Source of the DNA: Gammaproteobacteria bacterium
GTDB taxonomy: Bacteria; Pseudomonadota; Gammaproteobacteria; GCA-001735895
Direction of reading: 5' to 3'
DNA: 64,000 nucleotides
NCBI GenBank assembly: GCA_024638385.1
Contig: JAHEKJ010000001.1
Coordinates: 61,595 to 125,594 of the forward strand
How positions within the stretch are numbered: position 1 is the first letter of the stretch; each line of letters starts with the position of its first letter. The notes below the pieces were generated by a model. The model was not told the DNA's origin, did not search any database, and saw only the letters and a program-made list of their open reading frames with translations. A program made the translations under genes and the position numbers. This document shows, piece by piece, positions 7,708 to 16,129 of this stretch.

Positions 7708-8561
7708 TCGAGGTCCCGGTGCCGAATCGAAAGCTTACCACGGTCCGGCGTCAATTCGCGGGCGATTCGTTCGGCCAGATAGACCGAGCGATGCTTGCCG
7801 CCGGTGCAGCCGATCGAAACGGTCATGTAGCTGCGATTTTCCTTTTCGAAGCGCGGGATCCACTGGCGCAGAAAGCTCGTGATCGAGGCGTACATGGCCT
7901 CGACTTCGGGATAGTTCTCGAGGTAGTCGACGACCTCGGCGTCGCGGCCGGTCTGCGCGCGCAGTTGTTTCTCCCAGTGCGGGTTGGGCAGGCAGCGGAC
8001 GTCGAAAACGAAATCGGTGTCGCCCGGCACGCCGTTCTTGTAGCCGAAGGACTGGATCAGCAAGCCCATCTCGGCGCCGGTGTGCGACAACAGCCGCTCG
8101 ATGATGAGCTGGCGCAGCTCGTGAACGTTCAGGTCGGTCGAGTCGAGCGCGAGGTCGGCGTTGGCGTGGATGTCCTCGAGCAGCTTGCGCTCGGCGCGGA
8201 TCGCGTCGGCCAGCGGCAAGCCCTGTCGCGACAGCGGATGTTTGCGCCGCGTTTCGCTGAAGCGCTTGAGCAGGCGCGAATCGTCGCAGGTCAGGAACAG
8301 CACCCGGAGGTCGAGCGGATGCGCCGCGAGACGCCTGAGAATGTCGTCGAAACGCTCGGGTCCGTCGAGTCCGCTGCGCGCATCGATCGAAATGGCGAGC
8401 GCGTCGTAGGGCGGGGGCTTCTCTTCGATCATGCCGTCGACCAGCTCGGGCAGCATCTTCAGCGGCAGGTTGTCGATGCAATAGTAGCCCGCGTCCTCGA
8501 GCGTGTGCAGCGCGACGGTCTTACCGGAGCCGGACAGGCCGCTGACGATGACCAGTTTCAT
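7704..8561 (-). CDS. rapZ: RapZ, RNase adapter / nucleotide-binding protein
   Basis: RapZ binds nucleotides and, in enterobacteria, delivers the GlmZ small RNA to RNase E to tune glucosamine-6-phosphate synthase, thus feeding cell-envelope precursor supply. The 285-residue protein has a Walker A loop near the N terminus (GLSGSGKT, about 8-15) and the conserved C-terminal CTGGKHRSVYLAE region. It starts 35 bases after ptsN and overlaps npr. The GlmZ target itself cannot be assessed here. Confidence 0.95.
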   Translation of the reverse strand: MKLVIVSGLSGSGKTVALHTLEDAGYYCIDNLPLKMLPELVDGMIEEKPPPYDALAISIDARSGLDGPERFDDILRRLAAHPLDLRVLFLTCDDSRLLKRFSETRRKHPLSRQGLPLADAIRAERKLLEDIHANADLALDSTDLNVHELRQLIIERLLSHTGAEMGLLIQSFGYKNGVPGDTDFVFDVRCLPNPHWEKQLRAQTGRDAEVVDYLENYPEVEAMYASITSFLRQWIPRFEKENRSYMTVSIGCTGGKHRSVYLAERIARELTPDRGKLSIRHRDLE

Positions 8562-8596
8562 TCCGGTTCACGCCTGGCGATTCGGCCGCACGCCGG

Positions 8597-9049
8597 TCAG
8601 TCCTCGGCGTCGGCGATGATGCGCGCGACTTCCTCGCGGCTACCCGCTTCGCGCACGGCCGCGCACAGTTCGGCATCGGAAAACAGGCGCGCCAGCGACG
8701 ACAGGATCATCAGGTGCTCCTCGGTCGCTTCCTCGGGAATGATGATCGTGAAAACGAGATCGACCGGTTGATCGTCGGGGGCCTCGAAGTTGACCGGCTC
8801 GCGCAGGCGAAAAAAGCACGCCAGCGTCTGCTCGAGATCGGCCATGCGCGCGTGCGGCACGGCGAAGCCCTGGCCGAGGCCGGTGCTGCCGAGGCGCTCG
8901 CGGTTGAGCAGGTTGCCGTAGATCGTGGATTCCGGCAGTTGCGTCTGGTCGGCGGCGATGTTGGCGATCAGTTCGAGCAGCTTTTTCTTGCTGCTGGCCT
9001 CGGTATCGAGAAATATTCGCTGCGGGGACAGGAGTGCCGAAATGGTCAT
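8597..9049 (-). CDS. ptsN: PTS EIIA-Ntr component
   Basis: Regulatory EIIA domain of the nitrogen PTS, phosphorylated by NPr and linking nitrogen/carbon status to potassium and envelope functions. At 150 residues it is a normal single EIIA domain with the phosphorylated histidine at His66 in AVPHARMAD. It is the first gene of the ptsN-rapZ-npr-mgtE transcript, separated from hpf by a terminator and its own promoter. Confidence 0.95.
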   Translation of the reverse strand: MTISALLSPQRIFLDTEASSKKKLLELIANIAADQTQLPESTIYGNLLNRERLGSTGLGQGFAVPHARMADLEQTLACFFRLREPVNFEAPDDQPVDLVFTIIIPEEATEEHLMILSSLARLFSDAELCAAVREAGSREEVARIIADAED

Positions 9050-9091
9050 TGCGCGGGGTTGCAGGGGGCGGTTTGGCTTGGTGTTGCGCGC

Positions 9092-9119
9092 ATCTTATGC
9101 CAATTCCCGGAGTATTCAA
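9092..9119 (-). promoter_or_regulatory. Candidate promoter of ptsN-rapZ-npr-mgtE
   Basis: On the minus strand TTGAAT is followed after 16 bases by TAAGAT, about 45 bases upstream of the ptsN ATG and just downstream of the hpf terminator. The match is fair, and it fits a new transcription unit starting here. Confidence 0.5.
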
Positions 9120-9142
9120 GTGCAATGGGTCGCGAAGCGGCG

Positions 9143-9169
9143 AAAAAAAGGGGGGAGCAAGCTCCCCCC
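9143..9169 (-). terminator. Intrinsic terminator downstream of hpf
   Basis: A 9-bp G/C stem (GGGGGGAGC / GCTCCCCCC) followed on the minus strand by seven T. It begins about 10 bases past the hpf stop, so it separates the lpt-rpoN-hpf transcript from ptsN. Confidence 0.92.
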
Positions 9170-9177
9170 GGATTCGG

Positions 9178-9498
9178 TTAATGGGCCAGCTCGGCGGCGG
9201 ACCCCTTGAGGCGGTGACTCTTGAGTTTTTCCTTGTACTTCTTGCCCTGGCGGTCGAGCTTGTCGACGAGACCGTCGATCGCGGCGTACATGTCTTCCTG
9301 GACGTCGTCGGCGTAGAAATTGCTGCCGCTGACGTGGAGCGTGGCCTCGGCCTTGTGCCGGAGTTTCTCCACGGTCAGAACGATGTGAATGTCCAGCGCC
9401 TTGTCGAAATGCCGGTCCAGGCGCGCGACTTTCTCGTTGACGTAGTTGCGTATGGACTGGGTGATATCGACGTGATGACCGCTCAAACTGACTTGCAT
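9178..9498 (-). CDS. hpf: Short ribosome hibernation promoting factor
   Basis: Binds the 30S decoding region of idle ribosomes and promotes dimerisation in stationary phase. The 106-residue protein is the short form: the beta-alpha-beta-beta-beta-alpha domain (opening MQVSLSGHHVDIT) with only a brief charged tail. It lies 50 bases after rpoN, the classical position for this gene, which explains its older name as sigma-54 modulation protein. Confidence 0.94.
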   Translation of the reverse strand: MQVSLSGHHVDITQSIRNYVNEKVARLDRHFDKALDIHIVLTVEKLRHKAEATLHVSGSNFYADDVQEDMYAAIDGLVDKLDRQGKKYKEKLKSHRLKGSAAELAH

Positions 9499-9548
9499 CG
9501 GTAACCTCCTCGGCTATGTGATCCGCATCGCTGCGAATCGTTTGTGTC

Positions 9549-11039
9549 TCAGAAGAGACGTTTACGCTCATTGGACGGGGGTATGTTCAGCGCTTCCCGG
9601 TACTTGGCGACGGTTCTGCGGGCGACGTTGATCCCCTGTTCTCCCAATAAGATTGCTATCTTGTTATCGCTCAGCGGCTTTTCGGGCTTTTCCGCGGCCA
9701 CGAACTTCTTGATGATCGCACGGATCGCGGTGGCGGAGCATTCGCCGCCATCGGCGGTGCTGACGTGGCTGGAAAAGAAGTATTTAAACTCGAGTATACC
9801 ACGCGGCGTATGCATGTATTTTAGTGTGGTCACGCGCGAGATCGTCGATTCGTGCATTTCCAGATGCTCGGCGATGTCGCGCAGCACCATCGGCTGCATC
9901 GCCTCCTCGCCGTACTCGAAAAACGCATGCTGACGATCGACGATCGCGCGCGCGACGCGCAGCAGCGTGTCGTTGCGGCTCTGCAGGCTCTTGATGAACC
10001 AGCGCGCTTCCTGCAAATGATCCTTCAGATAGGTGTTGTCCTGGCTGCTGTCGCTGCGCTTGATCAGGCTCGCATACTGGTCGTTGACGCGCAGGCGTGG
10101 CGCGTTGTCCGGGTTGATGTTGACCACCCAGCGCCCGGCCTGCTTGCTGACGAACACGTCGGGGACGATGTACTCGGCATGGTTCTGGCTGATGCTGTGC
10201 CCGGGATGCGGGTTGGTGGTCTGGATCAGCTTGATGATTTCGGCCAGCTCCGCGTCGCTCGCCTGCAGGCGGCGTTTCAGTAACGCGACGTCGTTGCCGG
10301 CGAGGTGCTCCAGGTACTTGTCGACCAGTACCCGCGCCTTCGCCAGGTGCGGCGTGTCGGGGCTGTACTGGCCCAGCTGGATCAGCATGCATTCGGCCGG
10401 GCTCGACGCGGCGACACCGACCGGGTCGAAGCGCTGCACCAGGTGCAGCACGGCCTCGATCTCGTCGAGCTCGAGCGCGTCGAACTGCTGCAGGAGGCCT
10501 TCGAAGATGTCGTCGATAGGTTGCGTCAGGTAGCCGCTGTCGTCGATCGAATCGATGATCGCGAGGCCGATCGCGTAATCCATTTCGGACAGGTGCGCGC
10601 AGTCGAGTTGCCAGATCAGGTGGCTCTTGAGCGTATCTTCGGCGCCCGCCTGGTTTTCGAACGGATCGCGATCGTCGCGGATCGACGCCGACGCGCTCGA
10701 GGTCGCGCCCTGGTAGTCGTAGATGTGATCCCAGCGCGCGTCGATCTCGAGTTCGTCCGGCAGTTGTTGTTCGGCGCGATTTTCGTTGACCGTGTTGGCC
10801 GGCAGCTTGAGGTCGGTCTGGTCTTCGCCGCCCCCGCCGGACTCGCTTTTCTCGTCGGCGTCGAACAGCGTGATTTCGCCGAAGCTGTCCTCTTGCTCGA
10901 GCAGCGGGTTGGCTTCCAGGGTGGCCTGGATTTCGGTTTGCAGTTCGAGCGAGGACAGTTGCAGTAACTTGATCGCCTGCTGTAACTGGGGCGTCATTGT
11001 CAGGCTTTGCCCAATGCGCAGTTGCAGGCTTTGTTTCAT
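9549..11039 (-). CDS. rpoN: RNA polymerase sigma-54 factor
   Basis: Alternative sigma factor needing AAA+ activators. The 496-residue protein has the glutamine/leucine-rich region I (MKQSLQLRIGQSLTMTPQL) that inhibits open-complex formation and contacts activators. Region II is acidic (about 50-110), followed by the core-binding and HTH regions. The C-terminal RpoN box, ARRTVAKYRE, reads the -24 element. It is downstream of lptB with a 76-base gap, the usual neighbourhood in gammaproteobacteria. Confidence 0.97.
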   Translation of the reverse strand: MKQSLQLRIGQSLTMTPQLQQAIKLLQLSSLELQTEIQATLEANPLLEQEDSFGEITLFDADEKSESGGGGEDQTDLKLPANTVNENRAEQQLPDELEIDARWDHIYDYQGATSSASASIRDDRDPFENQAGAEDTLKSHLIWQLDCAHLSEMDYAIGLAIIDSIDDSGYLTQPIDDIFEGLLQQFDALELDEIEAVLHLVQRFDPVGVAASSPAECMLIQLGQYSPDTPHLAKARVLVDKYLEHLAGNDVALLKRRLQASDAELAEIIKLIQTTNPHPGHSISQNHAEYIVPDVFVSKQAGRWVVNINPDNAPRLRVNDQYASLIKRSDSSQDNTYLKDHLQEARWFIKSLQSRNDTLLRVARAIVDRQHAFFEYGEEAMQPMVLRDIAEHLEMHESTISRVTTLKYMHTPRGILEFKYFFSSHVSTADGGECSATAIRAIIKKFVAAEKPEKPLSDNKIAILLGEQGINVARRTVAKYREALNIPPSNERKRLF

Positions 11040-11115
11040 AGGCGGTGTCGTTCCTTATTAGTCGTTCCTTATTATGAGATTCTACCGGGGTGAATTCGAT
11101 CTCATATGGAATCTT

Positions 11116-11850
11116 TTATAGCTTAAAATCGTCGCCCAAGTAAATCTTTCTCACGATTTCGTCCTCGAGGATGCGGACGGGATCGCCGGCCGCCAGTACC
11201 CGGCCTTCGCCCATAACGTAAGCCCGATCGCAGATGCGCAGCGTCTCGCGGACATTGTGGTCGGTGATCAGCACGCCGATGCCGCGTGCGGCGAGCTGGC
11301 GGATGATCGACTGGATGTCGATGACCGAAATCGGGTCGACGCCGGCAAAGGGTTCGTCGAGTAATATGAAATCGGGGTCGTTGGCCAGCGCGCGCGCGAT
11401 CTCGACGCGGCGGCGTTCGCCGCCCGAAAGTGAAATGCCCTCGGTTTCGCGCAGGTGTTCGACCTGGAAGTCCTCGAGCAGGTGCTCGAGTTCGTCGAAG
11501 CGCGCGGCGGCATCGAGATCGCCCCGCAACTGCAGGATTGCGAGGATGTTCTGCTCAACCGTCAGATTGCGAAACACCGAGGCTTCCTGCGGCAGGTAGC
11601 CGATACCGAGGCGGGCACGGGCATGCATCGGCAAGTGACCGATCGGTTCCCGGTTGAGCCGAATATCGCCGGCGTCGTTGTCGATCAGGCCGACGATCAT
11701 GTAGAAACAGGTCGTCTTGCCGGCGCCGTTCGGGCCCAGCAGGCCGACGATTTCACCGCTGTCGACCGAAAGCGAGACCGACTTGACGATTTCGCGGTTG
11801 CGGTAGGACTTGGCCAGGTCGGTGGCCGCGAGCGTGTTGGTCGCGGACAC
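11116..11850 (-). CDS. lptB: LPS export ABC transporter ATPase
   Basis: Cytoplasmic ATPase of the LptB2FGC complex that extracts LPS from the inner membrane. The 244-residue protein contains Walker [10 protein letters not shown], signature LSGGERRR and Walker [12 protein letters not shown] followed by the switch histidine in ITDHNVRET. It begins 3 bases after lptA. The permeases lptF and lptG are not in the window. Confidence 0.97.
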   Translation of the reverse strand: MSATNTLAATDLAKSYRNREIVKSVSLSVDSGEIVGLLGPNGAGKTTCFYMIVGLIDNDAGDIRLNREPIGHLPMHARARLGIGYLPQEASVFRNLTVEQNILAILQLRGDLDAAARFDELEHLLEDFQVEHLRETEGISLSGGERRRVEIARALANDPDFILLDEPFAGVDPISVIDIQSIIRQLAARGIGVLITDHNVRETLRICDRAYVMGEGRVLAAGDPVRILEDEIVRKIYLGDDFKL

Positions 11851-11853
11851 GGA

Positions 11854-12339
11854 CTAGTTGCTGCCCGGTTGAATCAGCATCTTGACCCGTTTATCCGGGT
11901 CCGAACTGCCGGCCTGAATGCTGTTGTTGTCGGTGTTGATGCGGATTCGCTCGCTCTCGATCGTGTCGCCGGCGTGGTCGAAGCGGGCTTCGCCGATGAG
12001 CTCGAGCAGCGATTCGGATTCGGTGTAGTTGATCCGCTGCGCCTGGCCCAGCATCTCGCGCTGCTGATCGTCGAGCTGGCGCAACCGCGCCGGACTGCCG
12101 GTCATTTCCATCAGCGTCAGCTCGCGGCGCTCGTTGAAATGGATGACCAGCCGGTCGGAGCGGATCCGGAGGCTGCCCTGGACGAGGCTCACGTTGCCCT
12201 CGTAGATGCTGAGATTTTCGTCGTCGCGCACCTCGAGGCGGTCGGCCTCGACCTCGATCGGCTGGTCGCGGTCGCCAGAAAGCCCCAGCGCGGAGGCCGG
12301 CAGCAACAGGCACAGCAGCAAGCTAGCCCTGATCGTCAT
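11854..12339 (-). CDS. lptA: LPS transport periplasmic bridge protein
   Basis: Periplasmic beta-jellyroll protein that polymerises into the bridge carrying LPS to the outer membrane. The 161-residue precursor begins with a signal peptide (hydrophobic stretch ending SALGLS) and then DQPIEVEADRLEVRD, the typical OstA/LptA start of the first strand. Its start overlaps the lptC end by 17 bases, indicating coupled translation. Confidence 0.95.
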   Translation of the reverse strand: MTIRASLLLCLLLPASALGLSGDRDQPIEVEADRLEVRDDENLSIYEGNVSLVQGSLRIRSDRLVIHFNERRELTLMEMTGSPARLRQLDDQQREMLGQAQRINYTESESLLELIGEARFDHAGDTIESERIRINTDNNSIQAGSSDPDKRVKMLIQPGSN

Positions 12340-12883
12340 CGCGATAAACGGCCCGGGTTTTGTCGAGGCGGTAGACGCCGGCCTCGAGATCGAACTCGGC
12401 GCTGTCGGCGCGGATCTCGGCGTCGTCGCTGACGAGGACCACGCTGCCGACGACGCTCAGCCGATCGAGGTCGGGTTCGAAGCGGGCGCTGTCGCTCTCG
12501 AGCCGCAGCGGGCGCGCCCCGAGCCTGCGCATCACGACCTGCTGCTCGAGGTCGAGCCGGTTGTCGCGGTGCCGGAATTCGCCGCGGTTCGCGTCGACCT
12601 GCCAGCGATCGCCATCGCGATAGATTTCCAGCGCCGGTTGCTCGATGTCGCTGGTGTCGGTCAGGCGCCGGTGTTCGAGCCTGCGGCTGCGGAATTCGTA
12701 GTCGAGCTTGCCGCGCTCGTTCATCGCGCGAAGGTGCAATCCGGTCAGAAAGTAGTCGATATCGTCGGGGACGACGAGTTCGGCGCGTTCGATGCGCTCG
12801 CGCAGCCGCGACTCGTAGAACCAGCCGATCAGCACCGCGGCGAGGCCGAGCAGGACGATGAAGATCAGAGCCCGCGATTTCAT
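12323..12883 (-). CDS. lptC: LPS export complex membrane-anchored subunit
   Basis: Bitopic inner-membrane protein linking the LptBFG transporter to LptA. I set the start at the ATG at 12883, giving 186 residues. The track's 308-residue ORF extends upstream through kdsC in another frame. The product begins MKSRALIFIVLLG with a single transmembrane helix followed by the periplasmic jellyroll (EFRSRRLEHRRLTD). The start overlaps the kdsC stop as ATGA. Confidence 0.93.
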   Translation of the reverse strand: MKSRALIFIVLLGLAAVLIGWFYESRLRERIERAELVVPDDIDYFLTGLHLRAMNERGKLDYEFRSRRLEHRRLTDTSDIEQPALEIYRDGDRWQVDANRGEFRHRDNRLDLEQQVVMRRLGARPLRLESDSARFEPDLDRLSVVGSVVLVSDDAEIRADSAEFDLEAGVYRLDKTRAVYRDDDQG

Positions 12884-13407
12884 TCGAGATAACCGTTTTG
12901 CCGCGCTTCGAGCAGTCCCTGCGCCTGCAGCAGGAAGTCGCTGACCTCGCGCACCGCGCCGTGCCCGCCGAGCGCGGTCGTGACCCAGTCGCAGTGTTGC
13001 TTGACGAAGCTGTGCGCGTTTTGCACCGCGATCGCGAAGCCGACGCGACGCATGACCGGCAGGTCGGGCAGGTCGTCGCCGACATAGGCGACCTGCTCGG
13101 GTGCGAGGCCGGTGTCGGCGAGCAGGCGCTCGAAAGCCGGCAGCTTGTCGCGCGAGCCCTGGTAAATATGACGCACGCCGAGGTCGCGCATCCGGTGTTC
13201 GACGATGCCGGATTCGCGGCCGGTAATGACGGCCACCTCCAGGCCGCAATCGAGCAGCAGACGCACGCCGTGGCCATCGAGCGAGTTGAAGGTCTTGTAC
13301 TCCTCGCCGCGATTGTCGAAGGTCAGGCCACCGTCGGTCAGCACGCCGTCGACGTCGAGAATCACGAGGCGCACCTGGCGCGCCTTGGCGCTGATCGCTG
13401 TCGTCAT
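12880..13407 (-). CDS. kdsC: KDO-8-phosphate phosphatase
   Basis: HAD-family enzyme that dephosphorylates KDO-8-P to KDO for LPS inner core. The 175-residue protein has the nucleophile motif DVDGVLTDG near the N terminus, ITGRESGIVEHR as motif II, and GDDLPDLPVM as the late acidic motif. It is a tetramer-type C0 HAD without a large cap domain. It lies 9 bases downstream of kdsD, the enzyme two steps earlier in the pathway. Confidence 0.95.
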   Translation of the reverse strand: MTTAISAKARQVRLVILDVDGVLTDGGLTFDNRGEEYKTFNSLDGHGVRLLLDCGLEVAVITGRESGIVEHRMRDLGVRHIYQGSRDKLPAFERLLADTGLAPEQVAYVGDDLPDLPVMRRVGFAIAVQNAHSFVKQHCDWVTTALGGHGAVREVSDFLLQAQGLLEARQNGYLE

Positions 13408-13416
13408 ACCGGGCTC

Positions 13417-14391
13417 CTAAACCACACCCGCGCGTAATAAATCATGCATGTTTAACGCACCCTGAACGCGCCGTTCGGAATCGACCACCATCAGCGCATT
13501 GATCTTGCGGTCGTGCATCAACTTGAGCGCTTCGCTGGCGATGCGCTCGGCCTCGATCGTCACGCAGTTCGCGGTCATGAAGTCGGACACCGGCGCGGTT
13601 TTAATATCCGGCATTTTCTCGAAGGTCCGGCGCAGGTCGCCGTCGGTATAGATGCCGATCAGGCGGCCGCTGTCGCGGTCGACGACCCCGGCCATGCCGA
13701 GACCCTTGGCGGTCATTTCGGTCAGCGTATCGTTTAGCGTGGTGTCGCCGCTGACCAGCGGAATCCGGTCGCCGGTATGCATGATGTCGCTGACGCGCAG
13801 CAACAGGCGCCGGCCGAGATGGCCGCCGGGATGCGACAGCGCGAAATCTTCCTCGGTGAAGCCGCGCGCCTCGAGGACCGCGATCGCGAGCGCGTCGCCC
13901 ATCGCCAGGCTCGCGGTGGTGCTCGAGGTCGGCGCGAGACCGAGCGGGCAGGCTTCGCGCGCGACGCTGACGTCGAGGTGGATGTCGGCGCTGCGCGCCA
14001 GCGTCGACGCCGGCTTGCCGGTCAGCGCGATCAGCGGGATGCCGAGCCGTTTCAACAGCGGCAGCAACAGCGTGATTTCGCTGGTCTCGCCGGAATTGGA
14101 CAGTGCGATGACGGTGTCGTCGGCGGTGATCATGCCGAGGTCGCCGTGGCTGGCTTCGCCGGGGTGCATGAAGAACGCGGGGGTGCCGGTGCTCGCGAGC
14201 GTCGCCGCGATCTTGTTGCCGATGTGGCCGGATTTGCCCATGCCGGTCACGACGATGCGACCGCGGCATTCGAGGATCAGTTCGCAGGCGTCGTGGAAGC
14301 GCTGGTCGAGTCGACCCGACAGGGCCGAGACGGCTTCGGCTTCGGTCTGCAATACGGCGAGGCCCAGCTCGATAAAAGCGTGTTTGCTCAT
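13417..14391 (-). CDS. kdsD: Arabinose-5-phosphate isomerase
   Basis: Interconverts ribulose-5-P and arabinose-5-P, the first step toward KDO. The true start is the ATG at 14391 (324 residues). The longer track ORF reads on through yrbG in another frame. The SIS domain (about 35-180) has GMGKSGHIGNKIAATL and ALSNSGETSEI sugar-phosphate loops. Two CBS domains follow (about 205-324). It starts 2 bases after the yrbG stop. Confidence 0.95.
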   Translation of the reverse strand: MSKHAFIELGLAVLQTEAEAVSALSGRLDQRFHDACELILECRGRIVVTGMGKSGHIGNKIAATLASTGTPAFFMHPGEASHGDLGMITADDTVIALSNSGETSEITLLLPLLKRLGIPLIALTGKPASTLARSADIHLDVSVAREACPLGLAPTSSTTASLAMGDALAIAVLEARGFTEEDFALSHPGGHLGRRLLLRVSDIMHTGDRIPLVSGDTTLNDTLTEMTAKGLGMAGVVDRDSGRLIGIYTDGDLRRTFEKMPDIKTAPVSDFMTANCVTIEAERIASEALKLMHDRKINALMVVDSERRVQGALNMHDLLRAGVV

Positions 14392-14393
14392 GG

Positions 14394-15386
14394 TTATCCC
14401 GCGGCGACCGAATAATACAAAGATAGCTGGTAAATGACAAAAGCGGAAAACAGCACGATGCCCTTGCCGCGGCCGAGGAATCGCGGCAGCGCGCCCGGGA
14501 ACCGCGCCATCAGCACCAGCAACAGCGTCAACCCGACGACCACCGGCAGGTCGCGCGACAGCGCCGACGGGTCGATCGTGAAACGTGTCATCGACGCCGG
14601 CAGGCCGATGACCGCGAGCGAGTTGAACAGGTTCGAACCGATGACGTTGCCGATGGCGACGTCGGGTACCGACTTCCTGAGGCTCGTGATCGACGCGGCG
14701 AGTTCGGGCAGGCTGGTGCCGAGCGCGACGATGGTCAGGCCGATGATCAATTCGCTGACGCCGTACGCGTAGGCGATGTTGGACGCACCCCAGACCAGCA
14801 GCTTGGAACTGCCGACCAGCACGATCAGGCCGATCAACAACCAGCCGATTGCCACCGGCATCGTCATTTTGGCGACGTCCTCGTCGTCGTCGATCAGCGC
14901 GAGGGTATCCTGGTCGTACTTCGCGTAATCGCGGGCATAGCGGCGGTGTTGCTGCACGAGGTAGTACAGCATCGTTGCGAGCAGCGCGAGCATGGCGATT
15001 CCGTCGACCGGGCCGAGGCGCAGATCGTAGAGACAGATGCACATGACCGCGGTGGCGAGCAGCAGCAGCGGAAACTCGGTCTTGAGCAGGCGACCCTCGA
15101 TCGGGATCGGCACCAGAATCGCGGTGACGCCGAGGATCAGCGCGATGTTGGCGATGTTGGAGCCGAGCGCGTTGCCGATCGCGATGTCGGGCGTATCCTC
15201 GAGCACGGCGATAACCGACACGCCGATCTCGGGCGCCGAGGTGCCGAAGCCGACGACGATAATGCCGATGATCAGCGTCGACACGCCGAGCAGTCGAGCG
15301 ACCGCGGCGGCGGCGTCGACGAAGCGGTCGGCGCTCCAGATCAGCAAGCACAGACCGGCGACGACGGCGGCGACGAACAGCGGCAT
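14394..15386 (-). CDS. yrbG: CaCA-family Na+/Ca2+ antiporter-like protein YrbG
   Basis: Predicted inner-membrane cation/Ca2+ exchanger with about ten transmembrane helices. The two inverted alpha-repeats are visible as GFGTSAPEIGVS (about 45) and ALGTSLPELAAS (about 220). I place the start at the ATG at 15386, opening MPLFVAAVVAG, giving 330 residues. The extra 23 N-terminal residues in the track are not membrane-like. It lies next to kdsD as in E. coli, and 19 bases downstream of fabA. Confidence 0.9.
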   Translation of the reverse strand: MPLFVAAVVAGLCLLIWSADRFVDAAAAVARLLGVSTLIIGIIVVGFGTSAPEIGVSVIAVLEDTPDIAIGNALGSNIANIALILGVTAILVPIPIEGRLLKTEFPLLLLATAVMCICLYDLRLGPVDGIAMLALLATMLYYLVQQHRRYARDYAKYDQDTLALIDDDEDVAKMTMPVAIGWLLIGLIVLVGSSKLLVWGASNIAYAYGVSELIIGLTIVALGTSLPELAASITSLRKSVPDVAIGNVIGSNLFNSLAVIGLPASMTRFTIDPSALSRDLPVVVGLTLLLVLMARFPGALPRFLGRGKGIVLFSAFVIYQLSLYYSVAAG

Positions 15387-15405
15387 TGGCGTTATCGGCC
15401 GAGGT

Positions 15406-15933
15406 CTAGAAGTTGTCGGTCGACGTGAACAGGCCGACGCGCAGATCGCGGGCACTGTAGATTTCGCGGCCGTCGACCAGCATCGATGCGTCGCCGATAC
15501 CCATCACGAGCTTGCGCATGATCACGCGTTTCATATCGATATGGTAGGTCACGAGCTTCGCGTCGGGCAGCACCTGGCCGAAATACTTGACCTCGCCGGC
15601 GCCGAGCGCGCGGCCGTGACCCGGGCCACCCTTCCAGCCGAGAAAAAATCCGATCAATTGCCACATCGCGTCGAGGCCGAGACAGCCGGGCATGACCGGG
15701 TCGGTCTCGAAATGGCATTTGAAGAACCAAAGATCGGGATTGACGTCGAGTTCGGCGACGATCTGGCCCTTTTCGTAGCGGCCGCCGTGCTCGTCGATTT
15801 CGATGATGCGATCGAACATCAGCATCGGCGGCAGCGGCAGCAGCGCGTTGCCCGGGCCGAACAATTCGCCCTTGCCGCACTGGATGAGTTCCTCGTAGCT
15901 GAAACTGTGCTGGTCGGTCAGCGATCTCGACAT
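15406..15933 (-). CDS. fabA: 3-hydroxydecanoyl-ACP dehydratase/isomerase
   Basis: Introduces the cis double bond into fatty acids made by the type II system. The 175-residue protein is a single hot-dog domain. The catalytic His74 in [12 protein letters not shown] and Asp88 in GLDAMWQL correspond to E. coli His70 and Asp84. The usual partner fabB is not adjacent. It stands immediately upstream of yrbG-kdsD-kdsC-lptCAB on the same strand, an uncommon place for fabA. Confidence 0.96.
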   Translation of the reverse strand: MSRSLTDQHSFSYEELIQCGKGELFGPGNALLPLPPMLMFDRIIEIDEHGGRYEKGQIVAELDVNPDLWFFKCHFETDPVMPGCLGLDAMWQLIGFFLGWKGGPGHGRALGAGEVKYFGQVLPDAKLVTYHIDMKRVIMRKLVMGIGDASMLVDGREIYSARDLRVGLFTSTDNF

Positions 15934-16129
15934 AAGCTGGATAATCGGATGGACTCGCAGCGAACACTAACGATTCTGCCCTGAATTTGCCAGTAAAAAT
16001 AATGGAATAGCCGCACAAGCCGGCGACGGCGTTCCCTTGGCCGCACAGACCCGCTAGACTGCGCGGATTCCGCGCTGGCCGCAGGCCGAGTCAGCGTCCG
16101 TTCAGCATCTCGAGGGATTATTCGTCGCC

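Noticed and set aside
5906-7741. 611-codon minus-strand ORF across mgtE and npr
   Set aside because: Arg-rich out-of-frame shadow; mgtE and npr in their own frames have clear motifs and overlapping stop/start signals.
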